From positions 62,001 through 126,000 of the forward strand of contig NW_027017958.1 of the NCBI RefSeq assembly GCF_032854445.1: 64,000 nucleotides of DNA, in the 5' to 3' direction. The first letter of the stretch is position 1, and every line of letters begins with the position of its first letter. The notes beneath the pieces are model-generated. The model was not told the origin of the DNA. It saw nothing but the letters and a program-made list of their open reading frames with translations, and searched no databases. Source of the DNA: Liolophura sinensis (taxonomy: Eukaryota; Mollusca; Polyplacophora; Chitonida; Chitonidae). The translations under genes and the position numbers were made by a program. Below, in pieces: positions 1 through 12,780 of this stretch.

Positions 1-22
1 ACTCACTCACTCAGTTGCACAG
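1..22 (+). mobile_element. 3' end of a SINE tail plus its target-site duplication, cut by the window edge
   Basis: The first ten bases are the end of a (CACT)n SINE tail. The next twelve, TCAGTTGCACAG, equal the target-site duplication that follows the complete SINE at 12793-13160. The matching position in flank copy 2 (13151-13172) is the end of that intact element, so a second copy of the SINE very likely lies just outside the window to the left. Only the tail is visible here. Confidence 0.7.
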
Positions 23-80
23 CGACATACATGTCTATACAGAAAAATGCTATCTGATCGCAGTCAGTGTAAAATTCCTG

Positions 81-209
81 ACGGTGTTTACTGTGCAGCA
101 GAGATTCAGGATGGTGCTTACTGTGTAGCAGAGTTTCAGGATGGTATTTACTGTGCAGCAGAGATTCAGGATGGTGTTTACGGTGCAACAGAGATTCAGT
201 ATGGTGTTA
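81..209. repeat. 30-bp minisatellite, about 4.3 copies (flank copy 1)
   Basis: Units of the form GGTGTTTACTGTGCAGCAGA followed by GATTCAGGAT repeat every 30 bases with a few substitutions. The last units are the most diverged (CGGTGCAACAG, TCAGTATGG). Because 30 is divisible by 3, reading frames stay open on both strands and give ten-residue periodic peptides. These need not be coding: the frame has no conserved context beyond the repeat. The repeat recurs unchanged in flank copy 2. Confidence 0.9.
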
Positions 210-462
210 ATTGATTTAATCAACGATTCAGGAAAACACAGTGATCCAGGTTTAGAAGCTGCCTGACTTCAGGTTATATTAATATCTTGAAGTAATGATA
301 CTTCGTTGCTTGAAACCATTTAAACATCCGAATTCCACTGACTCTGTCAACACGCTGGATGAAAGAATAAATTGGAGTGAAATCAGTTAGAGAAACACAT
401 GATTTTCTATCGGCCTCACAACGTTTTACATTTTACTTACTTATTTAATTTTTGTTTGAGGA

Positions 463-648
463 GGGCCTCAGTTACCGAGGGGGTCAGCACGCCATCGCCC
501 TGCAATGGGCTTCCAACCGATGCGGTCGCTGTGAGTTCAAGTCCAGCTCAGGCTGGCTTCCTCTTTTTGCCGTCCATGAGGAGGTCTTCTGGCAACCTGC
601 GGGTAGTCGTGGGTTTCCCCCAGTACACCAAATAAATAAATAAATAAT
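463..648 (+). mobile_element. tRNA-derived SINE, internally shortened, (AAAT)n tail (copy 1)
   Basis: The element begins near GGCCTCAGTTACCGAGG, a degenerate A-box-like head. It carries a good B box, GAGTTCAAGTCC, at 533-544, and ends in an (AAAT)n tail at about 629-648. The body resembles a SINE family that I recall as widespread in molluscs. In that family the part after GGGTTTCCCCC continues through a longer 3' domain before the A-rich tail. Here GGGTTTCCCCCAG runs straight into TACACCAAATAAAT, so the 3' domain seems to be deleted. I could not find clear target-site duplications, so the borders are approximate. The short ORFs on both strands across it come from the SINE sequence. An identical copy lies at 13613-13798. 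Confidence 0.75.
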
Positions 649-3600
649 GTTACGACCCAAACTGTCTGTATTATAAAGAGATGGCTTGTTCGAAATACAC
701 GACAGTTTAGCCGCACAAAAAAGTAACCAAAACCAGCAGATTTTATTTTTCAACAATTTATTACATTTAACAGGAACAGATAACAAGACTTTTACAAGAG
801 CTAAAATACTTAAGTTTAACAAGAAATGATAGCAATATCTATACAAATACTAAAGTACTTACACAATGCTGAAAAATGCACAGAGGCAATATTTACAAGA
901 GCGAAAGTCCACAGTATAACTGAGTGTATGACGACATATACACAAAATTCCACAGACAGGGTCCGTGTACTAAATAAGCACTGTGTACACAAGAGCACAA
1001 ATTAAGCCTTTGAAGCCTTTGTTGCTAACTAGATAGCGTTTTAGATCTCTTGAAATGACACCTGAAAGGTTTGATTCAATTGTTGTGTAACAGTAATCAC
1101 CGAATGACTGGATGATTGGGTTTGACGTCACATTGTAATGCAAGAATGAAAGAAAGATTCAAAGGTTGAAAGCAATCACTGCGAGGTGTTACTTAAAAAT
1201 CAGGTTGCCTTACACCTGTCAAGGCACGGGATACCACGGATTGCAGATAGTTCTCTGCTGATTTATTTTCATTTATTTTTGTCGATTGTTGAGAAACCTT
1301 GCTATAATGACTGAAAAGAAAAACGATCATAAAAGCTGCGGGACCAAGTGTTCTCTGTAATCCCACATGGAACACTGGGGTTAGAGCTGATTTCCTAGCT
1401 GGCACCATCTTTTAAGTGCCAATATTGAGAAATGCCTTCTATTTCTTCTCAACGATCAACGGTACAAAGATGCAGTTTGGACCAAATACACACTAAAAAG
1501 CTCATCTTATCCCCACACATTATCCAGACTAAATGTTTCATTTTTCCCCTCAGCTGAAATAGACTAAATCCAGTTAAAGAGACACGTGTTTTATAATAGC
1601 ATGCTCAGTTACAAGATAAACATTGTAATCATTGTATTAGCATGCTCAGTTACAAGGTGAACATTGTAATCATTATATTAGCACGCTCAGTTACAAGGTA
1701 AACATTGTAATCATTATAATAGAAAGCTCAGTTACAAGATGAAAATTGTAATCATAATAGAATATTCAGTTACAAGATGAACATTGTAATCATTAAAATA
1801 GCATGTTCAGTTACAAGGTGAACATTGTAATCATTATAAAAACATGCCCAGTTACAAGATGAACATTGTAATAGTTAAAATAGCATGTTCAGTTACGAAT
1901 TCAACATTGTAATCATTATAATAGCATGCTCAGTTGCAAGATAAACATTGTAATCATTATAATATCATTTTCAGTTACAAGATGAAGATTGTAATCGACA
2001 TAATAGCATGTTCAGTTACAAAATGAACATTGTCATCATTAAAATAGCATGTTCAGTTAAAAGGTGAACATTGTAATCATTATAAAAACATGCTCAGTTA
2101 CAAGATGAACATTGTAATCATTATAATACCATGTTCAGTTACAAGGTGGACATTGTAATCAGTATAAAAGCATGCTCAGTTGCAAAATGGACATTGTAAT
2201 CATTACATTAGCATATTCAGTTACAAGATGAATATTGTAATCATTAAAATGACATCATCAGTTACAAAATGAACATTGTATTCATTATATTAGCACGTTC
2301 AATTACAAGATGAACATTGTAATCATTACAATAGCGTGCTCAGTTACAAGATGAACATTGTAATCATTATAAAAACATGCCCAATTACAAAATGAACATT
2401 GTAATAGTTATAATAGCATGTTCAGTTACAAAGTGAACATTGTAATCATTGTAATAGCATGTTCAGTTACAAAGTGAACATTGTAATCCTTATAATTGCA
2501 TGTTCAGTTACGAGATGAACATTGTAATCATTATAAAAACATCATCAGTTGCAAGGTGAACATTGTAATCACTATACAAGCATGCTCAGTTGCAAAATGG
2601 ACATTGTAATCATTACAAAAGCATATTTAGTTACAAGATGAACATTGTAGTCATTATAATAATGTGCTCAGTTACAAGGTGAACATTGTAATCATTACAA
2701 TAGCCTGCTCAGTTACAAGGTGAACATTGTAATCATTATAAAAACATGCCCAGTTACAAGATGAACATTGTAATAGTTAAATTAGCATGTTCAGTTACGA
2801 AGTGAACATTGTAATCATTATAATAGCATGCTCAGTTGCAAGATAAACATTGTTATCATTATAATATCATTTTCAGTTACAAGATGAAGATTGTAATCGA
2901 CATAATAGCATGTTCAGTTACAAGATGAACATTGTAATCATTATAATAGCATGTTCAGTTACAAAGTAAACATTGTAATCATTATAATAGCGTCAACGGT
3001 TACAAAATCATCATTGTAATCAATATAATAGCATGCTCAGTTACAAAATGAATATTGCAATCATTATATTAGCATATTTTATTACAAGAGGAACAATGTA
3101 ATCATTATTATAGCGTATGTAGTTACAAGATGAACATTGTAATCATTATAAAAACATCATCAGTTACAAAGTGAACATTGTAATCAGTATAAAAGCATGC
3201 TCAGTTGCAAAATAGACATTGTAATCATTACATTAGAATATTCAGTTACAAGATGAATATTGTAATCATTATAATAACATCATCAGTTACAAAATGAACA
3301 TTGTATTCATTATATTAGCACGTTCAATTACAAGATGAACATTGTAATCTTTATAATAACATCATCAGTTACAAAATGAACATTGTATTCATTATATTAG
3401 CACGTTCAATTACAAGATGAACATTGTAATCATTATAATATCATGCTCAGTTGCAAGATGAAGATTGTAATCGACATAATAGCATGTTTAGTTACAAGAT
3501 GAACATTGTAATCATTGTAATAGCATGTCCAGTTACAAAGTGAACATTGTAATCCTTATAATTACATGTTCAGTTACAAGATGAACATTGTAATCATTAT

Positions 3601-4020
3601 AAAAACATCATCAGTTGCAAGATGAACATTGTAATCATTATAAAAACATGCTCAGTTACAAGATGAACATTGAAATCATTATAATAGCACGTTCAGTTAC
3701 AAGGTGGACATTGTAATCAGTATAAAAGCATGCTCAGTTGCAAAATGGACAATATAATCATTACATTAGCATATTCAGTTACAAGATCAATATTTTAATC
3801 ATTATAATAACATCATCAGTTACAAAATGAACATTGTATTCATTATATTAGCACGTTCAATTACAAGATGATCATTGTAATCATTATAATATCATGCTCA
3901 GTTGCAAGATGAACATTGTAATCGACATAATAGCATGTTCAGTTACAAGATGAACATTGTAATCATTGTAATAGCATGTTCAATTACAAGATGAACATTG
4001 TAATCATTGTAAAAACATCA

Positions 4021-5010
4021 TCAGTTGCAAGGTGAACATTGTAATTAGTATACAAGCATGCTCAGTTGCAAAATGGACATTGTAATCATTACAATAGCAT
4101 ATTTAGTTACAAGATGAACATTGTCATCATTATAATAATGTGCTCAGTTACAAGGTGAACATTGTAATCATTGCAATAGCGTGCTCAGTTACAAGATGAA
4201 CATTGTAATCATTATAATAGCATGTTTAGTTACAGGATGAACATTGTAATAATTTAATAGCGTGTTCAGTTCCAAAATGAACATTGAAATCATGATAATA
4301 GAATGTTCAGTGCCAAGATAAACATTGCAATCATTATAATAGCATATTCAGTTACAAGATGAACATTATAATAACCTAATACCGTGTTCAGTTACAAAAT
4401 GAACATTAAAATTATTATAATAGCACGTTCAGTGACAAGGTGAACATTTAAATCATTATATTAGCATGCTCAGTTACAAGGTGAACATTGTAATCATTAT
4501 AATAGCGTCAACGGTTACAAAATCATTATTGTAATTAATATAATATCATGCTCAGTTACAAAATGAATATTGCAATCATTATATTAGCATATTTCATTAC
4601 AAGATGAACATTGTAATCATTATTATAGCATATGTAGTTACAAGATGAACATTGTAATCAGTAAAAAAGCATGTTCAGTTGCAAAATAAATATTGTAATC
4701 ATTATATTAGCCTGTTCAGTTACAAGATAAACATTGTAATCATAACAACAGCATGGTCAGTTACAAGATGAACATTGTAATCATTGTAATAGCATGCTCA
4801 GTTACAAGATGAACATTGTAATCATTATAATAGCATATTCGGTTACAGGATGAACATTGCAATAACCTAATACCGTGTTCAGTTACAAAATAAACATTAA
4901 AACTATTATAATATCACTTTCAGTGACATGGTGAACATTGTAATCATTATAATAGCATGTTCAGTTACAAGGTGATTTTTGTAATTACTATAATAGCATG
5001 TTCAGTTACA
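4021..5010. repeat. Long-range duplicate inside array 1, left copy
   Basis: This stretch matches 10124-11112 at an offset of 6,103 bp, dropping to 6,102 after a one-base difference in an A run (near 4659 against 10763). Shared rare variants include ATCATTATTGTAATTA/CACTATAAT after AGCGTCAACGG (4505 and 10608), the AATAACCTAATACCGTG monomers, and GGTGATTTTTGTAATTACT (4971 and 11073). The offset is six bases short of 149 monomers. It is likely a remnant of an older higher-order unit of about 6.1 kb. Confidence 0.8.
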
Positions 5011-5089
5011 AGGTGAACATTGTAATCATTATAAAAACATGCTCAGTTACAAGATGAACATTGTAATCATTATATTAGCATGTTCAGTT

Positions 5090-5287
5090 ACAAAGTGGAC
5101 ATTGTAATCAGTATAAAAGCATGCTCAGTTGCAAAATGGACATTGTAATCATTACATTAGCATATTCAGTTACAAGATGAATTCTGTAATAATTATAATA
5201 ACATCATCAGTTACAAAATGAACATTGTATACATTATATTAGCACGTTCAATTACAAAGTAAACATTGTAATCATTATAAGAGCGTC
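5090..5287. repeat. Duplicate inside array 1 (offset 4,262), left copy
   Basis: A run of monomers with the rare variants GATGAATTCTGTAATAATTA (5177) and TTGTATACATTATATTAGC recurs at about 9352-9549, an offset of 4,262 bp (104 monomers minus 2). Both copies end in the unusual CATTATAAGAGCGTCA. After it the left copy continues with CGGTTACAAAATCATC and the right with TCAGTTGCAAGG, which marks a recombination junction at about 9549. Confidence 0.75.
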
Positions 5288-8200
5288 AACGGTTACAAAA
5301 TCATCATTGTAATCAATATAATGGCATGCTCAGTTACAAAATAAATATTTCAATCATTATATTAACATATTTCATTACAAGATGAACATTGTAATCATTA
5401 TTATAGCATATGTAGTTACAAGATGAACATTGTAATCATTATAAAACATCATCAGTTTCAAGGTGAACATTGTAATCAGTATAAAAGCATACTCATTTGC
5501 AAAATGGACATTGTAATCATTACATTAGCATATTCACTTACAAGATGAACATTGTAATCATTAAAATAACATCATCAGTTACAAAATGTACATTGTATTC
5601 ATTACATTAGCACGTTCAATTAGAAGAGGAACATTGTAATCATTATAAAAGCATGTTCAGTTACAAGGTGGACATTGTAATCAGTATAAAAGCATGCTCA
5701 GTTGCAAAATGGACTTTGTAATCATTACATTAGCATATTCATTTACAAGATGAATATTGTAATCATTATAATAACATCATCAGTTACAAAATGAACATTG
5801 TATTCATTATATTAGCACGTTCAATTACAAGATGAACATTGTAATCATTATGATATCATGCTCACTTGCAAGATGAAGATTGTAATCGACATAATAGCAT
5901 ATTTAGTTACAAGATGAACATTGTAATCATTGTAATAGCATGTTCAATTACAAAGTGAACATTATAATCCTTATAATTGCATGTTCAGTTGCAAGATAAA
6001 CATTGTAATTATTATAATTGCATGTTCAGTTACAAGATGAACATTGTAATCATTGTAGTAGCATGTTCAGTTACAAGATGAACATTGTAAACAGTATAAT
6101 AGCGTGCTCATTTACAAAATGAACATTGTCATCATTATAATAGCATGTTCAGTTACAAGGTGAACATTGTAATCATTATAAAAACATGCTCAGTTACAAG
6201 ATGAACATTGTAATCATTATAATAGCATGTTCAGTTACAAGGTGGACTTTGTAATCAGTATAAAAGCATGCTCAGTTGCAAAATGCACATTGTAATCATT
6301 ACATTAGCATATTCAGTTACAAGATGAATATTGTAATCATTTTAATAACATCATCAGTTAGAAAATGAACATTGTATTCATCATATTAGCACGTTCAATT
6401 ACAAGATGAACATTGTAATCATTATAATATCATGCTCAGATGCAAGATGAAGATTGTAATCGACATAATAGCATGTTCAGTTACAAGATGAACATTGTAA
6501 TCATTGTAATAGCAAGTTCAGTTACAAAGTGAACATTGTAATCTTTATAATTGCATGTTCAGTTACAAGATGAACATTGTAATGATTATAAAAACATCAT
6601 CAGTTGCAAGGTGAACATTGTAATCACTATACAAGCATGCTCAGTTGCAAAATGGACATTGTAATCATTACAATAGCATATTCAGGTACAAGATGAACAT
6701 TGTAATCATTATAATAATGTGCTCAGTTACAAGGTGAACATTGTAATCATTACAATAGCGTGCTCAGTTACAAGGTGAACATTGTAATCATTATAATAGC
6801 GTCAACGGTTACAAAATCATCATTGTAATCAATATAATAGCATGCTCAGTTATAAAATGAATATTGCAATCATTATATGAGCATATTATCATTACAAGAT
6901 GAACATTGTAATCAATATTATAGCATATGTAGTTACAAGATGAACATTGTAATTATTATAAAATAATCATCGGTTACAAGGTGAACATTGTAATCAGTAT
7001 AAAAGCATGCTCAGTTGCAAAATGGACATTGTAATCATTACATTAGCATATTCACTTACAAGATGAATATTGTAATTATTGTAATAACATCATCAGTTAC
7101 AAAATAAACATTGTATTCATTATATTAGCACGTTCAATTACAAGATGAACATTGTAATCATTATAAAAGCATGTTCAGTTACAAGGTGAACATTGTATCA
7201 TTATAAAAACATGCTCGGATACAAGATGAACATTGTAATCATTATAATAGCATGTTCAGTTACAAGGTGGACATTGTATTCAGTATCAAAGCATGCTCAG
7301 TTGGAAAATGGACATTGTAATCATTACATTAGCATATTCACTTACAAGATGAATATTGTAATCATTATAATAACATCATCAATTACAAAATGAAGATTGT
7401 ATTCATTATATTAGCACGTTCAATTACAAGATGAACATTGTAATCATTATAATATCATGCTCAGATGCAAGATGAAGATTGTAATCGACATAATAGCATG
7501 TTCAGTTACAAGATGAACATTGTAATCATTGTAATAGCATGTTCAGTTACAAAGTGAACATTGTAATCATTATAAAAACATCATCAGTTGCAAGGTGAAC
7601 ATTGTAATCAGTATACAAGCATGCTCAGTTGCAAAATGGACATTGTAATCATTACAATAGCATATTCAGTTACAAGATGAACATTGTAATCATTATTATA
7701 GCATATGTATTTACAAGATGAACATTGTAATCCTTATAAAAACATCATCAGTTACAAGGTGAACATTGTAATCAGTATAAAAGCATGCTCAGTTGCAAAA
7801 TGGACATTGTAATCATTACATTAGCATATTCAGTTACAAGATGAATACTGTAATCATTAAAATAACATCATCAGTTACAAAATGAACATTGTATTCATTA
7901 TATTAGCACGTTCAATTACAAGATGAACATTGTAATCATTATAATATCATGCTCAGTTGCAAGATGAAAATTGTAATCGACATAATAGCATGTTTTTTTA
8001 AAAGATGAACATTGTAATCATTATAATAGCATGTTCAGTTACAAAGTGAACATTATAATCCTTATAATTGCATGTTCAGTTACAAGATGAACATTGTAAT
8101 CATTATAAAAACATCATCAGTTGCAAGGTGAACATTGTAATCAGTATACAAGCATGCTCAGTTGCAAAATGGACATTGTAATGATTACAATAGCATATTC

Positions 8201-9550
8201 AGTTACAAGATGAACATTGTAATCATTATAATAATGTGCTCAGTTACAAGGTGAACATTGTCATCATTACAATAGCCTGCTCAGTTACAAGATGAACATT
8301 GTAATCATTATAAAAACATGCCCAGTTACAAGATGAACATTGTAATAGTTAAATTAGCATGTTCAGTTACGAAGTGAACATTGTAATCATTATAATAGCA
8401 TGCTCAGTTGCAAGATAAACATTGTTAGCATCTTAATATCCTTTTCAGTTACAAGATGAAGATTGTAACCGACATAATAGCATGTTTAGTTACAAGATGA
8501 ACATTGTAATCATTGTAATAGCATGTTCAGTTACAAAGTAAACATTGTAATCATTATAATAGCGTCAACTGTTACGAAATCATCATTGTAATCAAAAAAT
8601 AGCATGCTCAGTTACAAAATGAATATTGCAATCATTATATTAGCATATTATTTTACAAGATGAACAATGTAATCATTATTATAGCATATGTAGTTACAAG
8701 ATGAACATTGTAATCATTATAAAAACATCATCAGTTACAAGGTGAACATTGTAATCAGTATAAAAGCATGCTCAGTTGCAAAATAGACATTGTAATCATT
8801 AGATTAGCATATTCATTTACAAGATGAATATTGTAATCATTATAATAACATCATCAGTTACAAAATAAACATTGTATTCATTATATTAGCACGTTCAATT
8901 ACAAGATGAATATTGTAATCATTATAAAAGCATGTTCAGTTACAAGGTGAACATTGTAATCAATATAAAAACATCATCAGTTGCAAGGTGAACATTGTAA
9001 TCATTATAAAAACATGCTCAGTTACAAGATGAACATTGAAATCATTATAATAGCATGTTCAGTTACAAGGTGGACATTGTAATCAGTATAAAAGCATGCT
9101 CAGTTGCAAAATAGACATTATAATCATTACATTAACATATTCAGTTACAAGATGAATATTTTAATCATTATAATAACATCATCAGTTACAAAATGAACAT
9201 TGTATTCATTATATTAGCACGTTCAATTACAAGATGAACATTGTAATCATTATAAAAGCGTGTTCAGTTACAAGGTGAACATTGTAATCATTATAAAAAC
9301 ATGTTCAGTTACAAGATGAACATTGAAATCATTATAATAGCATGTTCAGTTACAAGGTGGACATTGTAATCAGTATAAAAGCATGCTCAGTTGCAAAATG
9401 GACATTGTAATCATTACATTAGCATATTCAGTTACAAGATGAATTCTGTAATAATTATAATAACATCATCAGTTACAAAATGAACATTGTATACATTATA
9501 TTAGCACGTTCAATTACAAAGTAAACATTGTAATCATTATAAGAGCGTCA

Positions 9551-9895
9551 TCAGTTGCAAGGTGAACATTGTAATCACTATACAAGCATGCTCAGTTGCA
9601 AAATGGACATTGTAATCATTACAATAGCATATTTAGTTACAAGATGAACATTGTAATCAATATAATAATGTGCTCAGTTACAAGGTGAACATTGTAATCA
9701 TTACAATAGCGTGCTCAGTTACAAGATGAACATTGTAATCATTTTAATAGCATGTTCAGTTACAGGATGAACATTGTAATAATTTAATAGCGTGTTCAGT
9801 TACAAAATGAACATTGAAATCATTATAATAGAATGTTCAGTGCCAAGATGAACATTGCAATCATTATAATAGCATATTCAGTTACAAGATGAACA
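9551..9895. repeat. Local duplicate inside array 1 (offset 573), left copy
   Basis: The series starting TCAGTTGCAAGGTGAAC and passing through CACTATACAAGC, AATAATGTGCTC, AATAATTTAATAGCG and AGTGCCAAGATG is repeated at 10124-10468, an offset of 573 bp (14 monomers minus 1). After the AGTGCCAAGATG and AGCATATTCAG monomers the left copy switches to different monomers at about 9898, while the right copy continues with ATAATAACCTAATACC. It is a recent in-register duplication. Confidence 0.75.
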
Positions 9896-10123
9896 TTGAA
9901 ATCATTATAATAGCATGTTCAGTTACAAGGTGGACATTGTAATCAGTATAAAAGCATGCTCAGTTGCAAAATGGACATTGTAATCATTACATTAGCATAT
10001 TCAGTTACAAGATGAATATTGTAATCATTATAATAACATCATCAGTTACAAAATGAACATTGTATTCATTTTATTAGCACGTTCAATTACAAGATGAACA
10101 TTGTAATCATTATAAAAACATCA

Positions 10124-11112
10124 TCAGTTGCAAGGTGAACATTGTAATCACTATACAAGCATGCTCAGTTGCAAAATGGACATTGTAATCATTACAATAG
10201 CATATTTAGTTACAAGATGAACATTGTAATCAATATAATAATGTGCTCAGTTACAAGGTGAACATTGTAATCATTGCAATAGCGTGCTCAGTTACAAGAT
10301 GAACATTGTAATCATTTTAATAGCATGTTCAGTTACAGGATGAACATTGTAATAATTTAATAGCGTGTTCAGTTACAAAATGAACATTGAAATCATTATA
10401 ATAGAATGTTCAGTGCCAAGATGAACATTGCAATCATTATAATAGCATATTCAGTTACAAGATGAACATTATAATAACCTAATACCGTGTTCAGTTACAA
10501 AATGAACATTAAAATTATTATAATAGCACGTTCAGTGACAAGGTGAACATTTAAATCATTATATTAGCATGCTCAGTTACAAGGTGAACATTGTAATCAT
10601 TATAATAGCGTCAACGGTTACAAAATCATTATTGTAATCACTATAATATCATGCTCAGTTACAAAATGAATATTGCAATCATTATATTAGCATATTTCAT
10701 TACAAGATGAACATTGTAATCGTTATTATAGCATATGTAGTTACAAGATGAACATTGTAATCAGTAAAAAGCATGTTCAGTTGCAAAATGAACATTGTAA
10801 TCATTATATTAGCCTGTTCAGTTACAAGATAAACATTGTAATCATAATAACAGCATGGTCAGTTACAGGATGAACATTGTAATCATTGTAATAGCATGCT
10901 CAGTTACAAGATGAACATTGTAATCATTATAATAGCATATTCGGTTACAGGATGAACATTGCAATAACCTAATACCGTGTTCAGTTACAAAATGAACATT
11001 AAAACTATTATAATATCACTTTCAGTGACATGGTGAACATTGTAATCATTATAATAGCATGTTCAGTTACAAGGTGATTTTTGTAATTACTATAATAGCA
11101 TGGTCAGTTACA
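10124..11112. repeat. Long-range duplicate inside array 1, right copy
   Basis: This is the right copy of 4021-5010 (offset 6,103, then 6,102). The similarity breaks at about 11100. There the left copy continues with ordinary monomers, while the right copy passes into the GACACCC-marked monomers (11114) typical of the array's right edge. Confidence 0.8.
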
Positions 11113-11637
11113 AGACACCCTTTGTAATTATTATAATAGCATCTTCAGTTACAAGATAAACATTGTAATCATTATTTTAGCACATTTAGTTAAAACGTGA
11201 GGATTGTAATCGATATAATAGCATGTTCTGCTACAAGATAAATATTGTAATTATTGTAATGGCATTTTCATTTACAAGGTGAACATTGTAATCATTATAA
11301 TAACATGTTCACTTACAAGATGAACATTGTAATCATTATATTAGGACGTTCAGTTACAAGATGAACATTGTAATCATTATAATAGCATGTTCAGTTACAA
11401 AATGAACATTGTAATTATTATAATATCATGCTTAGTTACAAGATGAACATTGTTATCAGTATAATAGCATGTTCAGTTACAACATAAACATTGTAATCAT
11501 TATAATAGCATGCTCAATTACAAGATGAACATTGTAATCAGTATAATAGCATGCTCAGTTACAAATTTAACAATGTAATCATTATACTAGTATGCTCAGT
11601 TACAAGATGAACATTGTAATCATTATAATAACATGTT

Positions 11638-11678
11638 CAGTTACCAGAGAGAACGACGTTAAAACCCAAGCACTCACT
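11638..11678 (+). mobile_element. 41-bp monomer carrying a SINE 3' tail (array 1)
   Basis: This repeat period starts with CAGTTACCAGA. It then has 30 bases (11649-11678) matching the SINE 3' tail at 13124-13153 in 28 of 30 positions (GACGTTAAAACCCAAGCACT against GACGTTAAACCCCAAGCACT in the core). It is followed by another CAGTTACCAGA starting at 11679. The two CAGTTACCAGA copies look like an 11-bp target-site duplication around a 5'-truncated SINE insertion. The added length is exactly 41 bp, so the monomer register is undisturbed. It could instead be a conversion event within one monomer. Confidence 0.8.
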
Positions 11679-12736
11679 CAGTTACCAGATGAACATTGTA
11701 ATCATTATATTAGGACGTTCAGTTACAAGATGAACATTGTAATCAATATAATAGCATATTCAGTTACAAAATGAACATTGTAATCATTATACTAGTATGC
11801 CCAGTTACAAGATGAACATTGTAATCAGTATAATAGCATGCTCAGTTACAAGATGAACATTGTAATCATTATAATAGCATGTTCAGTTACCAGATGAACA
11901 TTGTAAGAATTATTTTTAGAATAAATCGCTTCCAAACTCTGGTATATTCACCTTAGTTTAACTAAACGCCATCATATCGTATTTAAGTTAATTACATGTA
12001 ATATTGTAATAGGCATGTTCTTAAGTCAAGTGGCCCTTTGTTTAGCCTTTTAAAACGGAAACTACAGGTATGCACATTTAAGAGAACTTATGTTTGTCCT
12101 TTTTTAAAACCATTTTCTTCATTCCTCAATGAAAAATACATGCATTGTTTCGCACCCCTATTTGCAGCGTACTGGCAATGGGCCAAATGTGTAGAATACG
12201 ATATCTGTGAAATTAATCTGACTGCAATAAGATCAGAAAATTCGACCCCAATTCTTTGATGGTTTCTCTACGGTTCTTCTATATCGGGACTAGTCTTGCT
12301 GACAATGGTAACTCATGCTCGTCGGCAGGTACACGTACGTTAATGAGATCAATAACTTTGTCTCTTTCTTTCAGGACAAATATGTACCTTATTAAACTAA
12401 CGGTTTTGACAGATAAATGTAACAGCTCTGTGATCTCATCATGTTAGAAATGAAATAAAAAATGCGATATAGACGTACTTGAGCTCCTAATATGTTTTTT
12501 CCAGAGTGCTTACGGTGGACTTCGTTTGGATTCTGTGAGGGTTTTGATAGGTCTGTTATATGTTAATTGTGGATTACTGAAAACTCGCACCACTAATATT
12601 ATATGTACAAACATGTATGCTTAAAGCCTTCCTTTCACTAGGAAATAAAATAGCCTGAGTAGGAGCCTTGTCAGGTGGGGTTATGTATGGGAGGACTAAG
12701 GTTTGCCTGAAGTGAAAGACATAGGTACAGTAAATG

Positions 12737-12780
12737 GCGCAGAGACATACATGTCTTTACAAATAAATGTTATCTGATCG
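12737..12780. repeat. Unit 1 of an ancient 50-bp direct repeat split by the SINE
   Basis: These 44 bases (core GAGACATACATGTCT ... TATCTGATCG) match 13167-13210 with about six mismatches. Removing the 368-bp SINE and one 12-bp target-site duplication puts the two units exactly 50 bp apart. The SINE therefore landed at the boundary of a pre-existing tandem duplication. Confidence 0.8.

Larger units (their letters stand above)
1..1569. repeat. Duplicated non-satellite flank, copy 1 of 2
   Basis: This left flank of array 1 recurs at 13151-14718. The offset is 13,150 bp up to about position 972 and 13,149 after a single-base indel there. By eye I count about 13 differences in total. None are in the first 795 bases; the first is G at 796 against T at 13946. 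The block starts inside a SINE tail and contains a 30-bp minisatellite (81-209) and a short SINE (463-648). The rest, especially 649-1569, is AT-rich unique sequence in which I see no gene, RNA or recognisable element. It is either a true tandem segmental duplication or two haplotypes joined by the assembler. Confidence 0.9.
1570..11910. repeat. Satellite array 1: 41-bp monomer, about 250 copies
   Basis: The monomer runs from CAGTTACAAGATGAACATTG through TAATCATTATAATAGCATGTT, 41 bases, repeated head to tail in one orientation throughout. Common variants include TTGCAAAATGGAC, TTCAATTACAAGATG, ATCATCAGTTACAAAATG, AGCGTCAACGGTTACAAAATC and TTGTAATCGACATAATAG. They recur in a loosely conserved order, so subtypes predate the local duplications. 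The left edge is degenerate: CAGTTAAAGAGACACGTG at 1571-1588 looks like a decayed monomer. The right edge stops within a truncated monomer at about 11884-11908. Compared with array 2 the monomers are more mixed and no complete long higher-order repeat is seen. ORFs of about 60-70 codons inside are chance open stretches. Confidence 0.97.

Noticed and set aside
484-846. Minus-strand ORF of 120 codons (also at 13634-13996)
   Set aside because: It overlaps the SINE and its A-rich tail and has no recognisable domain. The adjoining ORF changes length by a neutral one-base indel between the copies.
1123-1130. TGACGTCA (cAMP-response-element palindrome), also at 14272-14279
   Set aside because: A single 8-bp site with no gene next to it is expected by chance at this scale.
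1193-1408. Minus-strand ORF of 71 codons (also at 14342-14557)
   Set aside because: It is short with no recognised motif. Differences between the two copies include amino-acid changes, and there is no promoter or splice context.
12038-12447. Two adjacent plus-strand ORFs of 73 and 63 codons in the spacer
   Set aside because: Their composition looks like random AT-rich sequence and neither has a domain or supporting signal. A single exon of an unseen gene cannot be excluded but is not supported.
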